64,000 nucleotides of DNA from Branchiostoma floridae (Eukaryota; Chordata; Leptocardii; Amphioxiformes; Branchiostomatidae), in contig NC_049995.1 of the NCBI RefSeq assembly GCF_000003815.2, positions 2,365,753 through 2,429,752 on the forward strand. The letters run 5' to 3'. The notes below the pieces were generated by a model. It was not told the origin of the DNA. It ran no database searches and worked only from the letters and a program-made list of their open reading frames with translations. How positions within the stretch are numbered: position 1 is the stretch's first letter; each line of letters starts with the position of its first letter. This document shows positions 14,501 to 26,155 of the stretch, one piece after another. The position numbers and the translations under genes were made by a program.

Positions 14501-14679
14501 TTCTTCCAGAGCGAGCCGGCGGGTCGGGGCTGGGTGTTGCCGGGATCGTGGGGATCTGTCTGGCGGGAGCGGCTCTGCTGTTCATCCTGGGCGGGCTCAT
14601 GGTCTACTTCAGCGGCGCCATCAAGGGTCGCATCACCGCCTGCCTCACTACGTCACAGACGTCTTACGATCCAAAATAA
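5569..14679 (+). CDS. CUB-LDLa-CUB-LDLa type I transmembrane protein (7 coding exons)
   Basis: Exons: 5569-5641, 6425-6621, 6981-7161, 7541-7684, 7991-8383, 8861-8992 and 14510-14679. Junction phases are 1,0,1,1,1,1, and the frame stays open for 1,290 bases (429 residues). The product opens with a hydrophobic signal peptide ([19 protein letters not shown]). The first CUB domain (exons 2-3) has only the second cysteine pair. LDLa 1 follows with six Cys and the acidic calcium site around [13 protein letters not shown] four-Cys CUB (exon 5) and a second LDLa ([13 protein letters not shown]) come next, then one TM helix (core [20 protein letters not shown]) and a tail of about 25 residues. Phase 1-1 module exons are typical of extracellular domain shuffling. 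CUB/LDLa/TM proteins such as NETO act as co-receptors, but the domain order differs here, so no orthology is claimed. Ligand unknown. Two in-frame ATGs (5569, 5572) are possible starts. Introns are rich in repeats. Confidence 0.85.
5686..6078. repeat. Foldback element in the first intron of the CUB/LDLa gene
   Basis: GGCCTAGGGGAAAAAAATGT near 5687 is repeated as reverse complement near 6059-6078, and the adjoining TTGTGTTTCCTGTTTC segments pair as well. Inside are poly-T runs and GGTAGGTAGGG motifs on both sides. It has no open frame and is probably a non-autonomous foldback element. Confidence 0.6.
6200..6312. repeat. Dispersed repeat, copy 2 (inverted relative to 3186-3305)
   Basis: This is the opposite-strand copy of the element at 3186-3305, sharing GTCTGACCGTTTCCAATATC, CCAGTTGCTAGGGTAACTGC and CTGGATGTCTAACCTTCATC in order. 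It lies just upstream of coding exon 2 of the CUB/LDLa gene. Confidence 0.6.
6765..6890. repeat. Low-complexity purine-rich tract
   Basis: A CA-rich stretch (ACAAACACAAACAC, then CGCGCGCACACATACGCACAC) is followed by nearly pure purine GAAA/GGAAA repeats. This is a simple sequence repeat inside an intron. Confidence 0.8.
9180..9900. repeat. Older copy of the palindrome-associated repeat
   Basis: The features seen after 12,806 occur here in the same order: GTCTGTTAACACGATAACTC, AGGTAGGGGACACAGAAAGG, GGTCAAGTTCGATAATGGGC, CCTAGCGACTTGTTT and the closing AGGTAGGT...TAGGGTGATT part. Divergence is higher than between the two arms of the large palindrome, so this looks like an older insertion. It begins with the small palindrome TCTTCGCCAGCGAAGA. 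It lies in the last intron of the CUB/LDLa gene. Confidence 0.55.
10956..14170. repeat. Giant imperfect palindrome (~1.3 kb arms), octamer-rich
   Basis: The left end TACCTTTGCCAAATAAACCA (about 10957) recurs inverted at the right end near 14148-14167. The centre is CATTCTGGCAAAGGT (to 12599) facing ACCTTTGCCAGAATGG (from 12806), with about 205 bases between. Several landmarks match in mirrored order across both arms, including CTAGCGGCTTG, TAACTCGAGAAGCC, TGACGGATCGTCATGATTTT and repeated ATTATGCAAAT/ATTTGCATAATTA blocks. The left arm is longer mainly by the 350-bp duplication at 11037-11736. About twenty ATGCAAAT or ATTTGCAT octamers are visible. There is no transposase-like frame. I infer a non-autonomous foldback element, or two elements inserted head to head. 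Confidence 0.8.
11037..11736. repeat. Tandem duplication, 2 x 350 bp
   Basis: Bases 11037-11386 and 11387-11736 read as identical over the full 350 bases, both starting CCATTGCTCATACAAATGAG and both ending TGACGATCCGTCA. Identity this complete in noncoding DNA points to a very recent duplication or to an assembly artefact. The unit lies in the left arm of the large palindrome. Confidence 0.9.
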
Positions 14680-14774
14680 ATTCATATCCATGCGCCAATA
14701 CAACTCCTATCTAAATAGGCCAGGGTGTCATTTTCAAGATTTCTTGAAGTAAACCATTGAACTTCTTAAACTTG

Positions 14775-14780
14775 AATAAA
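14775..14780 (+). terminator. Candidate poly(A) signal of the CUB/LDLa gene
   Basis: AATAAA lies about 95 bases after the stop codon. Another AATAAA (14675-14680) overlaps the TAA stop itself and would leave an extremely short 3' UTR, so the downstream one is preferred. Confidence 0.45.
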
Positions 14781-14799
14781 CCCTGTTTTTTCCCAAAAA

Positions 14800-17270
14800 T
14801 TTTAGTAAACACAGCATCAAAGCTAACACTAAAAGTTTGATTGATAGACTTTGGTATATTCAAATTGAAAATTACTTTCAGAATTTTCACCTTTCCCCTT
14901 TTCAGTATAGTACCTCCTTGGTTCATCTTTACTTTTATGTCATACCTGTGACGCGAAAACGTTCGATACTGGTGTTCCGGACCGTGTGATAACTTTCCGT
15001 ATCACATGGGCTCTACGTTGTATCAAACGGGCTCCATTCGAATAAATCGAACTATTTCGAGCGGGCCGAGTGGGGCGCCGTCGAAAATTCGAATACCTGA
15101 TTTTTATATCAACAACCCGACAACTTTGAAAACGTGAAAAGATAGATAATACCGCTCGTTGTTGAGAATGACAGGGACCATATAACCCGATGCCGTGAGC
15201 TTAGATTGTTAGAAAAAATGCAGAAGTCAGAAGACTGTCACCTTGAAGTCATGCTAGAGGTCAGAGCGACTTGTTGAGTGTTTTGAACAGGAAACATTCA
15301 CTCTTGTTTGTAAACCACTGATTCGATGGACGCAATCATTTGTTTAGTTCCAAAGGCTTATTTTGACTGAAAACATGTCTCAGTTTGATTTGAACGTTTC
15401 GATGTTTTGAACGTTTTATCTACAGATTTGTCCAACGTATTGCCACTGCATAGGCGTCTAAAACGCTTCACAGAAGTGCTTTAATCTTAACTTTGATTTA
15501 GTAGAGCCAGACTGTTTCCAGGGCCTACACAGGCAAGCTTCTCGTCTTCAGGGCCAACATGCCTTCCACTGAGGAAATTTTACCACAGCGCCCTTTGCCA
15601 ATGATGTTTCTCGTACGGTCTCGTTCAGAGGATATGTGGTGAAATTTTTATCAGTACATGTTATCCCTTGTGCCAAGGAGCTGACCCGTACTAAGGTCCA
15701 AGAAACAGGCTGGTATCTGTCTGACTTGATATTTGTCTTTTTGGTCGACCTGAAATGGTTTTTAAAAATAGCCCAGCTGTGTGTCACATGTGTGTCTTCT
15801 CGGCTGCGCATTTGGCAGGTGGTACGTTTAGTGACCTGCAACGTTTATTTAGCTACATTTATGGACGAGATAGTCAAGTCATAGACGAGATAAAGTTCGT
15901 TTTACTACAAACATTTGAAGTAGGGCGGTCCGCAGGCAGACTGCTTGGTTACATTTCTAGGCTTTGTGTCATAGTATGGTTGATTTTCCTGCTTTACCTA
16001 TAAAAAAGAAGAGACAAACTTGTTCCTGCCATTTTTTGGTGAGACAGCAGAAGTTACTGCTACGGGCGTTTTACTCTGGATGCTGTGATTTCTTTGCTAG
16101 ACTTGCTCAGTGCATTTCAATGTTAAGCTATATCTAAAAGTTCTACAAGTGAATGCACTTTGAAATAAAGCGAAGTCCCAAATGAAAACATTTATTTGTA
16201 TTTCCTTCCCATTGTATACATTGATGTATAACGTTAACATCGCCTTTATTCATCTTTATCACTACCAAAGAAAATTCCCAAAGAAATACATTATGCCGCA
16301 TATTTTGAAATGAAAGCATATATGTAACTCATTGTAAATGGCAAAGTGTACCGAAGTCACCATTCAAGAACAATTTGTAGGTTTCTCAACATTGTCATCA
16401 ATGCTTATAACACTTTCAACAGGAATTATAGAAAACAATCCAACTATAGATTGATCATATACAATGTAATAGCACGAACGTTCATCTTGCTCGTTATACA
16501 ACATTATTGACATAAAAGGAAAGTGGATTCGTCAATTTTTCGGAAAGTCTTCTTGTCTTCTTCAAGATAACGGAAAATATTTCTTGAACTAAGCCGGGGG
16601 CCGATACCGACTTCATATGACCCTTGACCCGTTATTGACGTCAGTCATTGGAAGGATGATTTGAGTCATAAAGGTCTCGGCTGTACTGTAGAATACTAAA
16701 TTTAGATAGCTTGTTGAAAATTTGGAGTGTCAATCTCAATTTGTGTCGGAAAAGATTATGTTAAATCCCCCTCCAAAACATTGACAGTCTTTTGACCTTA
16801 AGGCTTAAGTTGATACCAACATTATATATGATAGGGGGTCCAAGAAGAACCTTTGCAGGAACTGAGAAGACCAAACGGTACTCATAGAAAGGTCGCTTAG
16901 CTCATAAATGTCTTTTTTAACATCAGGAAAATAAACAAAGTATTAAAAGATCTTAAAAGCCTCTGTGCGAATTTATGTTATCAGACTTGTTAACCTTAAT
17001 AAACCTTAACCGTAACAAGATGTGCTCACATAGTACAGGAACGAGCTGTTAGTGAAAATATACAAAGTTCAGAATCATGTAAACAGGGTACGGGCTTGAG
17101 CGTCGTCCAGTTTTCAGTGACCCTATTTCTGGATTCTGATTTTTCTTCGAGACCTCCAAAGGGATAACCCTTACTGATCCTTTAATATCAGTACAAATAG
17201 GTATCTATGCCAGAGAATATTTAGCCAGTAGCTAGTGTAAACAATACGTTTAACTCCAGATTGCTTTTGT
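14800..17270. other. No gene seen between convergent genes
   Basis: This is the spacer between the 3' ends of the + strand CUB/LDLa gene and the - strand angiopoietin-like gene. Open frames at about 15548-16003 overlap one another on both strands, lack domain features and show no splice support, so they are treated as chance. Confidence 0.5.
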
Positions 17271-17273
17271 TGA

Positions 17274-17279
17274 TTTATT
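17274..17279 (-). terminator. Candidate poly(A) signal of the angiopoietin-like gene
   Basis: TTTATT on the + strand reads AATAAA on the gene strand, about 127 bases after the stop codon at 17406-17408. Confidence 0.45.
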
Positions 17280-17405
17280 TTACACTCAAACCTGTTTGTA
17301 TCCACTTGTCTGATATAGATATAGATGAAAAATACTTTAATCGGAAAGCCGCTATTGTTCTGTTGTGTCAATGAAGATTACGATGACCTATATTTGCATT
17401 TTTCT

Positions 17406-20400
17406 CTAGCAGTGGCCAAAGTTGGCGGGCCGTATTTTCATCTCTTCGCTCTTGACGGAATAGAACATGCCCTTCCACTGTATCCACTCTATCCCGTCCC
17501 CCCTGCCGATGTGCTCCCCCAGAGGATGGTACAGTCCATTCAGGTTGCTATGGTGACAGTTGCCGTACCACCAGCCACCGCGGAACCGGTCTGCGCATGC
17601 GCTGGGGTCCGAGTCGTTGTCCTTGTCTGTCGTGCTGAAGGGTCGGCCGTCGTGGTAGGTCAGTGCGTCTCCTGAACACGTGACATCAAACAAACAAACA
17701 ACTGCAGATCCACAAAGGGTAGATAGGGGGCCAACATGTAATGATGATCGTTTCCCTTAGTGTGTCTAAGGCTACTCCGAAATTAGGACGATGGATGTTC
17801 ACATAGAAAGCTTCAAAGAAACAACTGTAGATCTACAGCCAGCCAGCAGCTAGAGGGCCAATATATGTAATGATATAGTTGATCATAGTTTCTTTTCATA
17901 TCATTACGCACATATACTGCCGCCGTGGTAGCTTTGATCTTTATTTGATATATTAAGATATGGCGTACCAAACCCTGAAAAAAGGATGTTCACAAAGTAG
18001 GATACATAGAAAGATAAAAACAGCTGCAGTTCAACAAACAGCAGCTAGGGGGCTCACGTTCTATAGTTTCTTTGATTACTATATCGGCTTACATACAATG
18101 TAACGTTTCATGTGTCAAAAGTGATGAAAGCTAAAATTACTGAAGTGCGAAACAATTATCGCTTCTCCGTAGAATCCCTAGTCCCTTTACCTGAAATGGT
18201 TCACCCATAAAGTTAATAAGAAATAAGTGTTACCTGCATTGCCATTGTACCATCCGAGCCTCAGGCGATACTTGTCACTTTCTGGTTCCAGGTGAAAGTA
18301 GGCGTAGTGCGCATGCGCTCGCCTATCGTCCCAGTCCGTCAGCGTCACCCGAAGCTCGTGTGGCTGCTGTGACGTCAGCAGTCGGATCTTGCCGTTGCCC
18401 AACCAGAACTCGCCCCGAACGTTGCCGAAGCCCCGTCGGTAGTCGTCCCAGTTCCGGAAAAAGTCGACCGTGCCGTTCAGACGACGCTGGATAACAGTCC
18501 AACCTATGACCGACATCAAAGATTATTATCATGTCATCATGTATTGGCCAATGAAAAGGCTATGCTTTTCATTGGCCAATACATGACTGTTAGCATGTTA
18601 TCATGTATTGGCAAATGAAAAGGCTCTGCTTTACCATAAACACCCGTCATTATTACTCTGTATGCATCATTACTCCACACCCACCGCTTCGCTCACTCGG
18701 TGGTTTATTTGGTGGTCATATCACCCATGTGAACTAAAAAGCATTTTTCTTGAAACTACTAGTATGTACATGTATAAGAATCGAAGTGATGGAGAAATCT
18801 ATCTAAGGGCACAACTAACGTAAAGTAAACGACGTCTGAGATATCTTGCACTGCAAAAATTTGTATTTTCCATCCTTTAGTTTAGCATTAATTAAAAATG
18901 TACAGAACGCACCTCCGCCGCTGTCGACCATGTCACAGTAGACAGGAAATGACGTAGTGTCCACCTGTACCGTGTACCGCCCGCTAACCGTGACGCCCTT
19001 CCGGTACATACCGGCACAACCTGGGGGTGAAAGAAAAGGGTGGAGATTTTGTAACCAGCTTTTGTTGCAAAAAGCACTCTTCTTTTTACATTCTGTATCA
19101 TGTAATATTTTCATTTTACAACAACATCTATTAACGTTACACATATTGGCCATTACGAAGTTTGTATTGATTTTCAATTCAAGACTTAAAGGGTATTTCA
19201 GAGCCCACTTCTTCGGGTGCAATCTTACATGTAAATGGTGAATATAAAGCTGATCATGATTCAATACGAATACAGCATTATTCAAGTGCTTGTTAAAAAA
19301 ACTTTCTTATGTACCCAGCAACAACCGAAATTCGGTTAATTAATCAATGGATTATACTGACATATGTTATAAAATCATCAGCTGGATAGCAGCAACGGTA
19401 ACGCAATTCCAACACTAGAAAGGCCGGTATTTGCTTAGGAGCAAATTCAGCTATTTTCACTCCGCTCTCCCCTTTATGCAAAAATGGACTTTTCCAAAAT
19501 TGAACTTGAAAAATCCAATGTGAGTACTGTACGGTAATCAAACTTTTATTTCTTTATTACAACACGCACACAGCATGCTAATGTTTCACACATTAACAAA
19601 GCAAGCACCGTTTTACTTCAAGAAAAAAAATAATGTCACAAACGGAAATTTTCTACTGATGCAACACGTTATGTGACCCTAAACGTTGGTATTACGTACC
19701 CACAGCAGACAATAGCGTGGTTATGATTAAAGTTTTCCTGCTTATTTACACAAGGCAAGGGCAATTACTGCACTTATTTAAGGTTGTCACAAGCATAACT
19801 AATCTTCATACAAGCAGACATCACCAAACTGCACTACACTTTTAACTCTTTACCAAGATATGCTTATTAGCCGTTTTTAGCGAAGTGCAATTTAAAAAAA
19901 ATCCAATTGGATATCATGGCTGCACTGCAATTACATTATCATTACAAATACATGTGGGACCGCGTGGCACGATCGGGAGCGCGTTGGTCTCAGGCCCGAG
20001 AGGTCCCGGGTTCAAATCCGCTTGCCGTGTCACCGATCTTGTGCCCTTGGGAAAGGCACTTTACACGACTTTCCTCACCTAACTCAGGTGTAAATGAGTA
20101 CATAGCTTCGGCTAGTGGCAGTAACAGGCCTTTGTTGTGGTGACAGGCCATAGGGGCATGTTCGGGCATGACGCCATGACACACGAGTCAGGGGTAGGAG
20201 GAACCCCTTACATCCTTGGTCGGAAGTCCTCCTAGGAGACGGAAACTCCAAATAACAAACCTGCATCTGCTGGGGCCGTCTTACACGTTGCAAACAATTG
20301 CCCCTGTAGGACTTAGTGCGCCAGTGGACGAGAGGGTGGTGGAGAAGGAAGTGCACACCCCTCCTTCACCTTAAAAAGTGCAGGCCAGGCAGACGGGTCG

Positions 20401-23400
20401 CCTTAAACCCACCCTGTCTGCCTACCATTGTCTTCCGAGACAGACGGATGCCAAAACAAATACATATAAATGTATGCACATTGTATTCAGACAAAAAGGA
20501 TCGCATTCTGTTTTTATACTAAGAGTTAATCAGCTAATACATTATATTGATGAACAAAGCTAATTAGCGACTGTATGTTTGCACGGAGTCTGTTTTGCAT
20601 ATCTAAATGTTTTGCATGCCTTTTGTCTGAAAAAAAGGATGCAGCAATTGCAGTTATTATACGTCTGTTATAAACTTAACGTCCCATTTATTTTCCACAT
20701 AAACTAATCAGTTTATGATTATCTAATTATTCTGATTAACTGTTTGTATTACAGTGCATTACTAAATTACACAGCATATACCATGACGTGGTGTCTGAAA
20801 AGTCATAAAAACGTATTCATGTCTGTCATGAAATACAATGTTTGAACTCATGGTTGGTATAATAATATCTCTAATTGTCACTTAGTTTAATAGTTACAAT
20901 ATTGTCCCAAATAGCCTAATCATACATAAAGCTGGTGTTTCTGTCACAGTAACACTTCTTGTACGTGACTTTGCTATCCTCTCCTTGGTGTCTGTTGATG
21001 CCACCTTTGTAGCCAGTTGACTATTGTGTTCTCTGACAGGCCAGACTTTGTGGAATTAGTTGAGTTCGAGCACCCGACCAATAATGAATTTAGCACTGTC
21101 AAATTGACACCCTCTATAAAGGCACAACCCCACCTGTCTGCACAACAGTCCTGGTGGTGTATCCTCTTCCTCCAGTAGAAAATAGAATAGAATACAATAA
21201 TTAGTATTTCCTTTGTGTAATTTCATGTACTGCCACCCAGAGTAAAAGGAAGATCCTTTTTGTTTGTTGATTAGAAAAAAAGCCACACCTGATTACATAT
21301 ATTCTTGTACAACCAACCTGAATGGACAATTCACAACATAGTGTAACGTTTGTACTAGTAGATTTGCCCTTGAAAATCTGTACTATCATATAACGTTACT
21401 ATGGAAGAGAACTACTGTACACTTTTCACCTATAATTAGTAGAATCATATCATAATGTTTAATTAGTAGAATTGTAAGATATACTCTGTATTCTTTCTTT
21501 TTTCGTTGCAGTTTAAAGTTGGCCATACAAAATTGACTGTACTTTTTGTCGTGTCAATAAAGCTTGATGATACAATACTAGTACTGTCTCATCAGTCACT
21601 GCAAAGCGCAACAATATTCCATGCATGCGCTCCCACTTACCGCGGCATTCTGACGCTACGGTATCGCTTATCCAGACACTCTAAACGTGGGTAAATCAAA
21701 CAAAAACTGCACAATAACGACGACAAGTTACCCAAACTTGTTACTGCATTTGTGTATTGTTGCCAATTTTAAGATAAACAGTACAATTTTTCACTTACTT
21801 TTAACGGACTTCTTCCCGGCGACATATATGTACTCCCAGCCGCTAAGTTGAAAAACCCTTCCTCATTGGCTGTACCCGAGCTGACCAATCAGGTCATCGC
21901 TTCCGCTAAGTGTCGGGCGCATATTGGTTCCCTTCTAAATTCAATTAGCCACAATGCACAGCTGCAGGTAAACAGCTTACGTCACGCCCGGAAACGTCCA
22001 TAACCATATATGGTGCAACGGACGCACGTGCAAACGTGACCATATATGGTTACACGCGCGAAACGCGAGCTCGGTGAAAATATGCGTAGATACCCCGCCA
22101 AATTGGCTTTTAAATGATTTTGAAGTGACGTTTGGCCAAAAATAATACCGGGGTCCTTTTAATAAGTATCTCACGCAGTATCATACCAACTTTCAAGTCA
22201 TCTGGACGTAATACCTGGGCACGGGAGACATGAATATACAGCCGGGCCAGAAAATGACCTTAAAACATCCCTAAAATCATTGTAAAGGTATCTATCAAAA
22301 AAATGAGAAAAACGGGTCTGGGTATCGGCCCACTGTACCCTTGTGCCAAATTTCAGGCCATTTGGTCCAGGAACGACGGAGAGGAATCACTTTAAAGGTC
22401 GCGACAGGAGAAAGAAAGAAAGAAAGAAAGAAGAAACCGTATGAAAACAATATTTTCACTCGAAGCGTACCTACGGTACGCGGAGTGAAAATAATAATTT
22501 GGCAAAGGACCTATCCAAACATTATCGTAGTGAAACTATCCACGTGTATGTATAACTCTTGACCTAACATTTTTACTATCACTGGGATACCGCGTTCCAC
22601 TCGACTTATCGTCCAGCTGGCCCTGTACAGTCCCGTTCTATGGGAGGATGTGTTTAACTTTTAAAGAAATCCTGATTAGACTTCAAAGAGCATAAAGTGC
22701 CGTTTCCTCTCGTGTAGTTGACACAAGTGGAAGACCACACACACATCGTTAACTTTATGGTACTCTCTTCAACCAAATGTTCAGTTCCGACTGTTTTTTG
22801 ACGTGTTTTTAGCCGTTTTTTGTAGGGCTTTTATGTTTTGTACCGTTTTCTTCATGTCCAGGTGGCCACTGGATTTCCAAAGCAACGGTCTATGTACTAG
22901 TGCATGTACTTCCTGTGTGTGTAGTATAGATTTTGCCTCTCTGAATTTGCTTGGAGATTAATACACGAGAGAATCCTCGCCAGTTACGACTGACAAAGAC
23001 GAGGGGTGATACCAACTCAGTCACTTATGGGACCACATTCTTGCAGCAACGCCGCCATGCGGAAATTAAAAGCCCTTTATTTGACGTCCGCATATCATTT
23101 CCATTTGTAATTGAATACCTAAAATTTCACTTTTCGAGTACATTTTAAAGTATTATCACACCAGAAATACCTCACATTTTATCGCCAGGAGAAGAACCTC
23201 TACAATCGTTTGAAAACCAGATAAGAGAACAACTTCAATTTTCGGTAAACTCAAATGAATTCGGTCGAAAATCTCCTACACAACAAAACACCTTTGTACT
23301 GTCCAGAGGATGCATATGCCATCCATGCAATGTACTGAAGTTTCCTTCTCACATGTCTCTGGTTTTCGTCAGGTGATATCTAACTTCAGGAAGGATCAGC

Positions 23401-24903
23401 AACAAACAGACGTCTCTTGTGCAGAATGGAATGAAGGGATTTCCGTAACCTCAAGGCATTATACCACATTCCGGACCCCCTTCACTGATAACATATGAAG
23501 TTTCTAGGCATTACTGCAAAGAGTTGTATACTAACATTATGACATATCAATTAGTTGGCGAAACGACTTTGGCAATTAACTTAGAGTTTTGTTTTTCAGA
23601 CACTTTCGAGCAACAAAGCTGTTTGCTGAACATGTCTAGCTCACAATTTTGTGAATCTTTGATTTTTGCACTCTCTAGATCTATTCTTATCACATTCTGC
23701 TATTATTGTATATAGCTTGTAAGAGCCTAAACGTACAAGAGAAATATCCTCATTCTTTGTTTCATTATCACGTCATGGCGATGGTTACTCTTAAGGAATT
23801 TTACTTGTGGAAAGAGTTTTAAGAAATTGGGTAGCCACTTTTAGATATCTGAAGCTATTTTTGAGCACTTGCCATGTTATTGGTATCTGAGAGTCAAGTG
23901 GGGGCCCACACATGGAGGACGTGTATCAGTGCTACAGCTGGCGGTGCTGGCACCACTTGATGTCGGATCTGCACGGTCACAGTGAATGAAAATAACCAGT
24001 GAAAAACCCCTCCAGCGGTCGGACATATGCTAGTAGACTATATGTGAATATACTACTGTGATGCCAATGTGACAGAAGCTACTTCATCGGGGATGCCACA
24101 AGAAGATGTTTTCTTCTGGCACAACTTCAGCAGTGATTCAAAAATGTAAATAACCACTTCCGAACACATGTTGCGATTATTTATTTCCATTTGATATCTG
24201 CTTCCAAAGAATGTTAAGTCTGGAATTTTTTTTCGATATCTCTTCCCCGTATTCTCTTATATCAACGAGAAAGAAGTTTGGCCAATATTCAATGCATTTC
24301 AATTATGATTTCTACTTTTACTTGGGTTTTATTTAGAAATGGAGTCCTGGCATATACAACGTTAATGTTTCATATAGAATGTCTTATTCATTCAATACTT
24401 ACGTAGTGTGGTGGATAAACATAAAATCAATTTCCACAATGAAATATTATCATCAAACTATCGTTACCTATGAATCCCGACGGCATACTCGTCGCCGTCG
24501 AACGGTCTTCGGTAATCCTCGGCACCTCGTCGGCCTGGACTCGCGCGTCCTCGGAAGCCGACGCGTTTCCGACGCGCCACTGCAACTCCATCAGCATTTT
24601 CCTCTGCGCTTGGGCCATCTTTTCCACCCTCTCTATCCTCCGGGAATTCTCGTTCGACTTCTTCTGTTGTTGTTCTCGCGCGAGCTCGAGATAGTTGATC
24701 CGCATGTCTATGGCTGGATCCGAGGGGCACATTCGGTCATCCTCGGGAACTATGAAGGTGTAGGTGCACCGGCCCTCCCTTACCGCTCGCTCGAACATGT
24801 TGAAACCGTAGTGTCCGCGAGGAACGTCGTTTAACGTACTCTGTGAACGACTTCTGGCCACAAATAACACTACAAACAGAAATAATTTCGTCTCCTGGAC
24901 CAT
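17406..24903 (-). CDS. Angiopoietin-like secreted protein with fibrinogen C-terminal domain (4 coding exons)
   Basis: Gene-order exons are 24903-24468, 19020-18913, 18503-18234 and 17671-17406. All three junctions are phase 1, giving 359 residues. The chosen ATG (24903) has A at -3 and G at +4 and starts directly on a signal peptide; an in-frame ATG at 24936 has poorer context. Residues 46-59 (CTYTFIVPEDDRMC) resemble the conserved stretch before the coiled coil of angiopoietin-like proteins. A Gln/Lys/Glu-rich coiled coil spans about residues 70-112. The fibrinogen-related domain runs from Cys147 to the end, with VYCDM, GWTVIQRR, EFWLGN, the calcium-site aspartates D287/D289, and GGWWYGNCHHSNLNG. 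Its length of about 213 residues is normal for the domain. Family members are secreted oligomers binding receptors, integrins or microbial sugars. Which applies here cannot be read from sequence. An extra short exon in the 5.4-kb first intron cannot be excluded. Confidence 0.87.
18538..18585. repeat. Perfect short hairpin, 21-bp arms
   Basis: The left arm 18538-18558 and right arm 18565-18585 are exact reverse complements around a 6-base loop (GCTATG). Each arm contains CCAAT/ATTGG (TTGGCCAAT). A third, slightly changed left-arm copy lies at about 18603-18625. It is inside an intron of the angiopoietin-like gene, only 35 bases from the acceptor of exon 3. Confidence 0.9.
19952..20215 (+). mobile_element. 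tRNA-derived SINE
   Basis: There is an A-box-like TGGCACGATCGGGAGCGCG and a B box GGTTCAAATCC (20009-20019), followed by GTGCCCTTGGGAAAGGCACT. This resembles the conserved tail seen in several invertebrate tRNA-derived SINEs. The head does not fold into a complete tRNA, so it is a retroposon and not a tRNA gene. The right edge is uncertain; related-looking sequence continues to about 20460. Confidence 0.65.
21840..22080. promoter_or_regulatory. CCAAT/CArG cluster inside an intron, promoter-like
   Basis: The stretch carries ATTGG, CCAAT and ATTGG motifs (about 21866-21936) and two perfect CArG boxes, CCATATATGG, at 22004-22013 and 22040-22049. CACGTG-like and CpG-rich sequence lies between and after them. 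CArG boxes are the binding site of SRF. The cluster lies in the long first intron of the angiopoietin-like gene and could be an enhancer or an alternative promoter. No transcript start is visible. Confidence 0.4.
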
Positions 24904-26155
24904 TTTGACACTTGAATTATGAAGGATGAGCGACATATGCTTTGCTGTAACAGTCTAGAACACTTTTAGAAGCGGCAAAAGTGAAGATAAGTGGCCAACA
25001 CTTGATCCGCAAATATCTGGAAGTGCTCGACGTTCTTAATACAATCTTTGAAGAGAAGAGGTTTTTGATACGGTGTGACTATACGTCATAACATTCAAGG
25101 TCTTTGATTGGCTAACGTCATCGCAAGCTCGTTCTGGATTGGTTGAAATAGTAATTAGATGTAAGCATTATCCAATGTTTCATAGGGAACTTCACAGATA
25201 ATAATAGCTGCGTGGAGATAGCCATCGCTGTTGAATTTATTTTAAGCTTGAACAACTAAGGGTCAAAATAAGGTCAAGAATTACAAAACGGAAGCGAGAA
25301 AGAAAGACATCCGTGTACTAAACTTAAAGATAAGCCAAGTGCCTCGGGTGCACTCACTTCGGTAAATCACTCGACTTTTACTGGTGTATGTGTGTGGGAA
25401 CATAGACCAGATGGTATTCAGGGAATGAAAATATATAGTACCCCTTTTGAGATACTGAAAAGAGGGTCAACATGCCTTTTTCCGTGAGGCAGAGTGAGCT
25501 ATTTTTGTTGACCGTTAATGATAATCTCCAACCAGATCCAGCGGCGGCATAGCAACATCAAAGGGCCAGCCTCACCTGTTGGATACTGTTTAGCCCTTTG
25601 GATACTGCGTGTCACCGATAGATCTGCTTGGAGAGTGCGTTAATCGTAGCTCAAATTTGACGTTAATTTTGGCAGGGCTGTCTCTTTTATCTGGCCCCAC
25701 TCATTGTTTTGGAGCCCATGTTGTCGATCATTCGCAATTATTGCTTTAAGATTTATCGTTAAGCATTATTGACAAATTAGTCGTATGGCGAAGTCTAGCG
25801 CAGATTATCCAAAATAGATAAAAGGCATGGAGCGTTATAATCATTGATATCATTATTGTTTGTTTGTTTAAATGTAAGTCCAGGACTGCCTGAAGTAAGC
25901 CAAGCTTCGATCTAAGTGTACCCTAAACAAATACTGAAGTGAAGTTAAGTGAAGCGTCCGGTTTAATTTTGTCGGTGTTCACAGACTAGATTTGCCAAAC
26001 GGCCTATGAATACAATAAAACAATCCAATGAATCGCCAACGTTTCCAAAACCTTTATTGCCATTCAATTTTGGCACAGCTTGAGCTGTAAGGTCTATGGA
26101 TCTATGATAACGTGACGATCTTGTCGTGTTTTGTGAAACGCTGTAATTTTGGTAG
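24904..26155. promoter_or_regulatory. Upstream region of the angiopoietin-like gene
   Basis: Reading toward the - strand gene, this DNA has ATTGG motifs at about 25099 and 25137 (CCAAT on the gene strand) within 250 bases of the start codon. I see no clear TATA box. The rest shows no gene. Confidence 0.35.

Noticed and set aside
15548-16003. Small overlapping open frames on both strands as a gene
   Set aside because: There is no domain, signal peptide or splice partner. Overlap on both strands suggests chance.
18815-19285. 156-residue minus-strand frame as one exon
   Set aside because: Only the central part (18913-19020) is fibrinogen-domain sequence. It is bounded by clear AG and GT junctions, and the flanks are intron.
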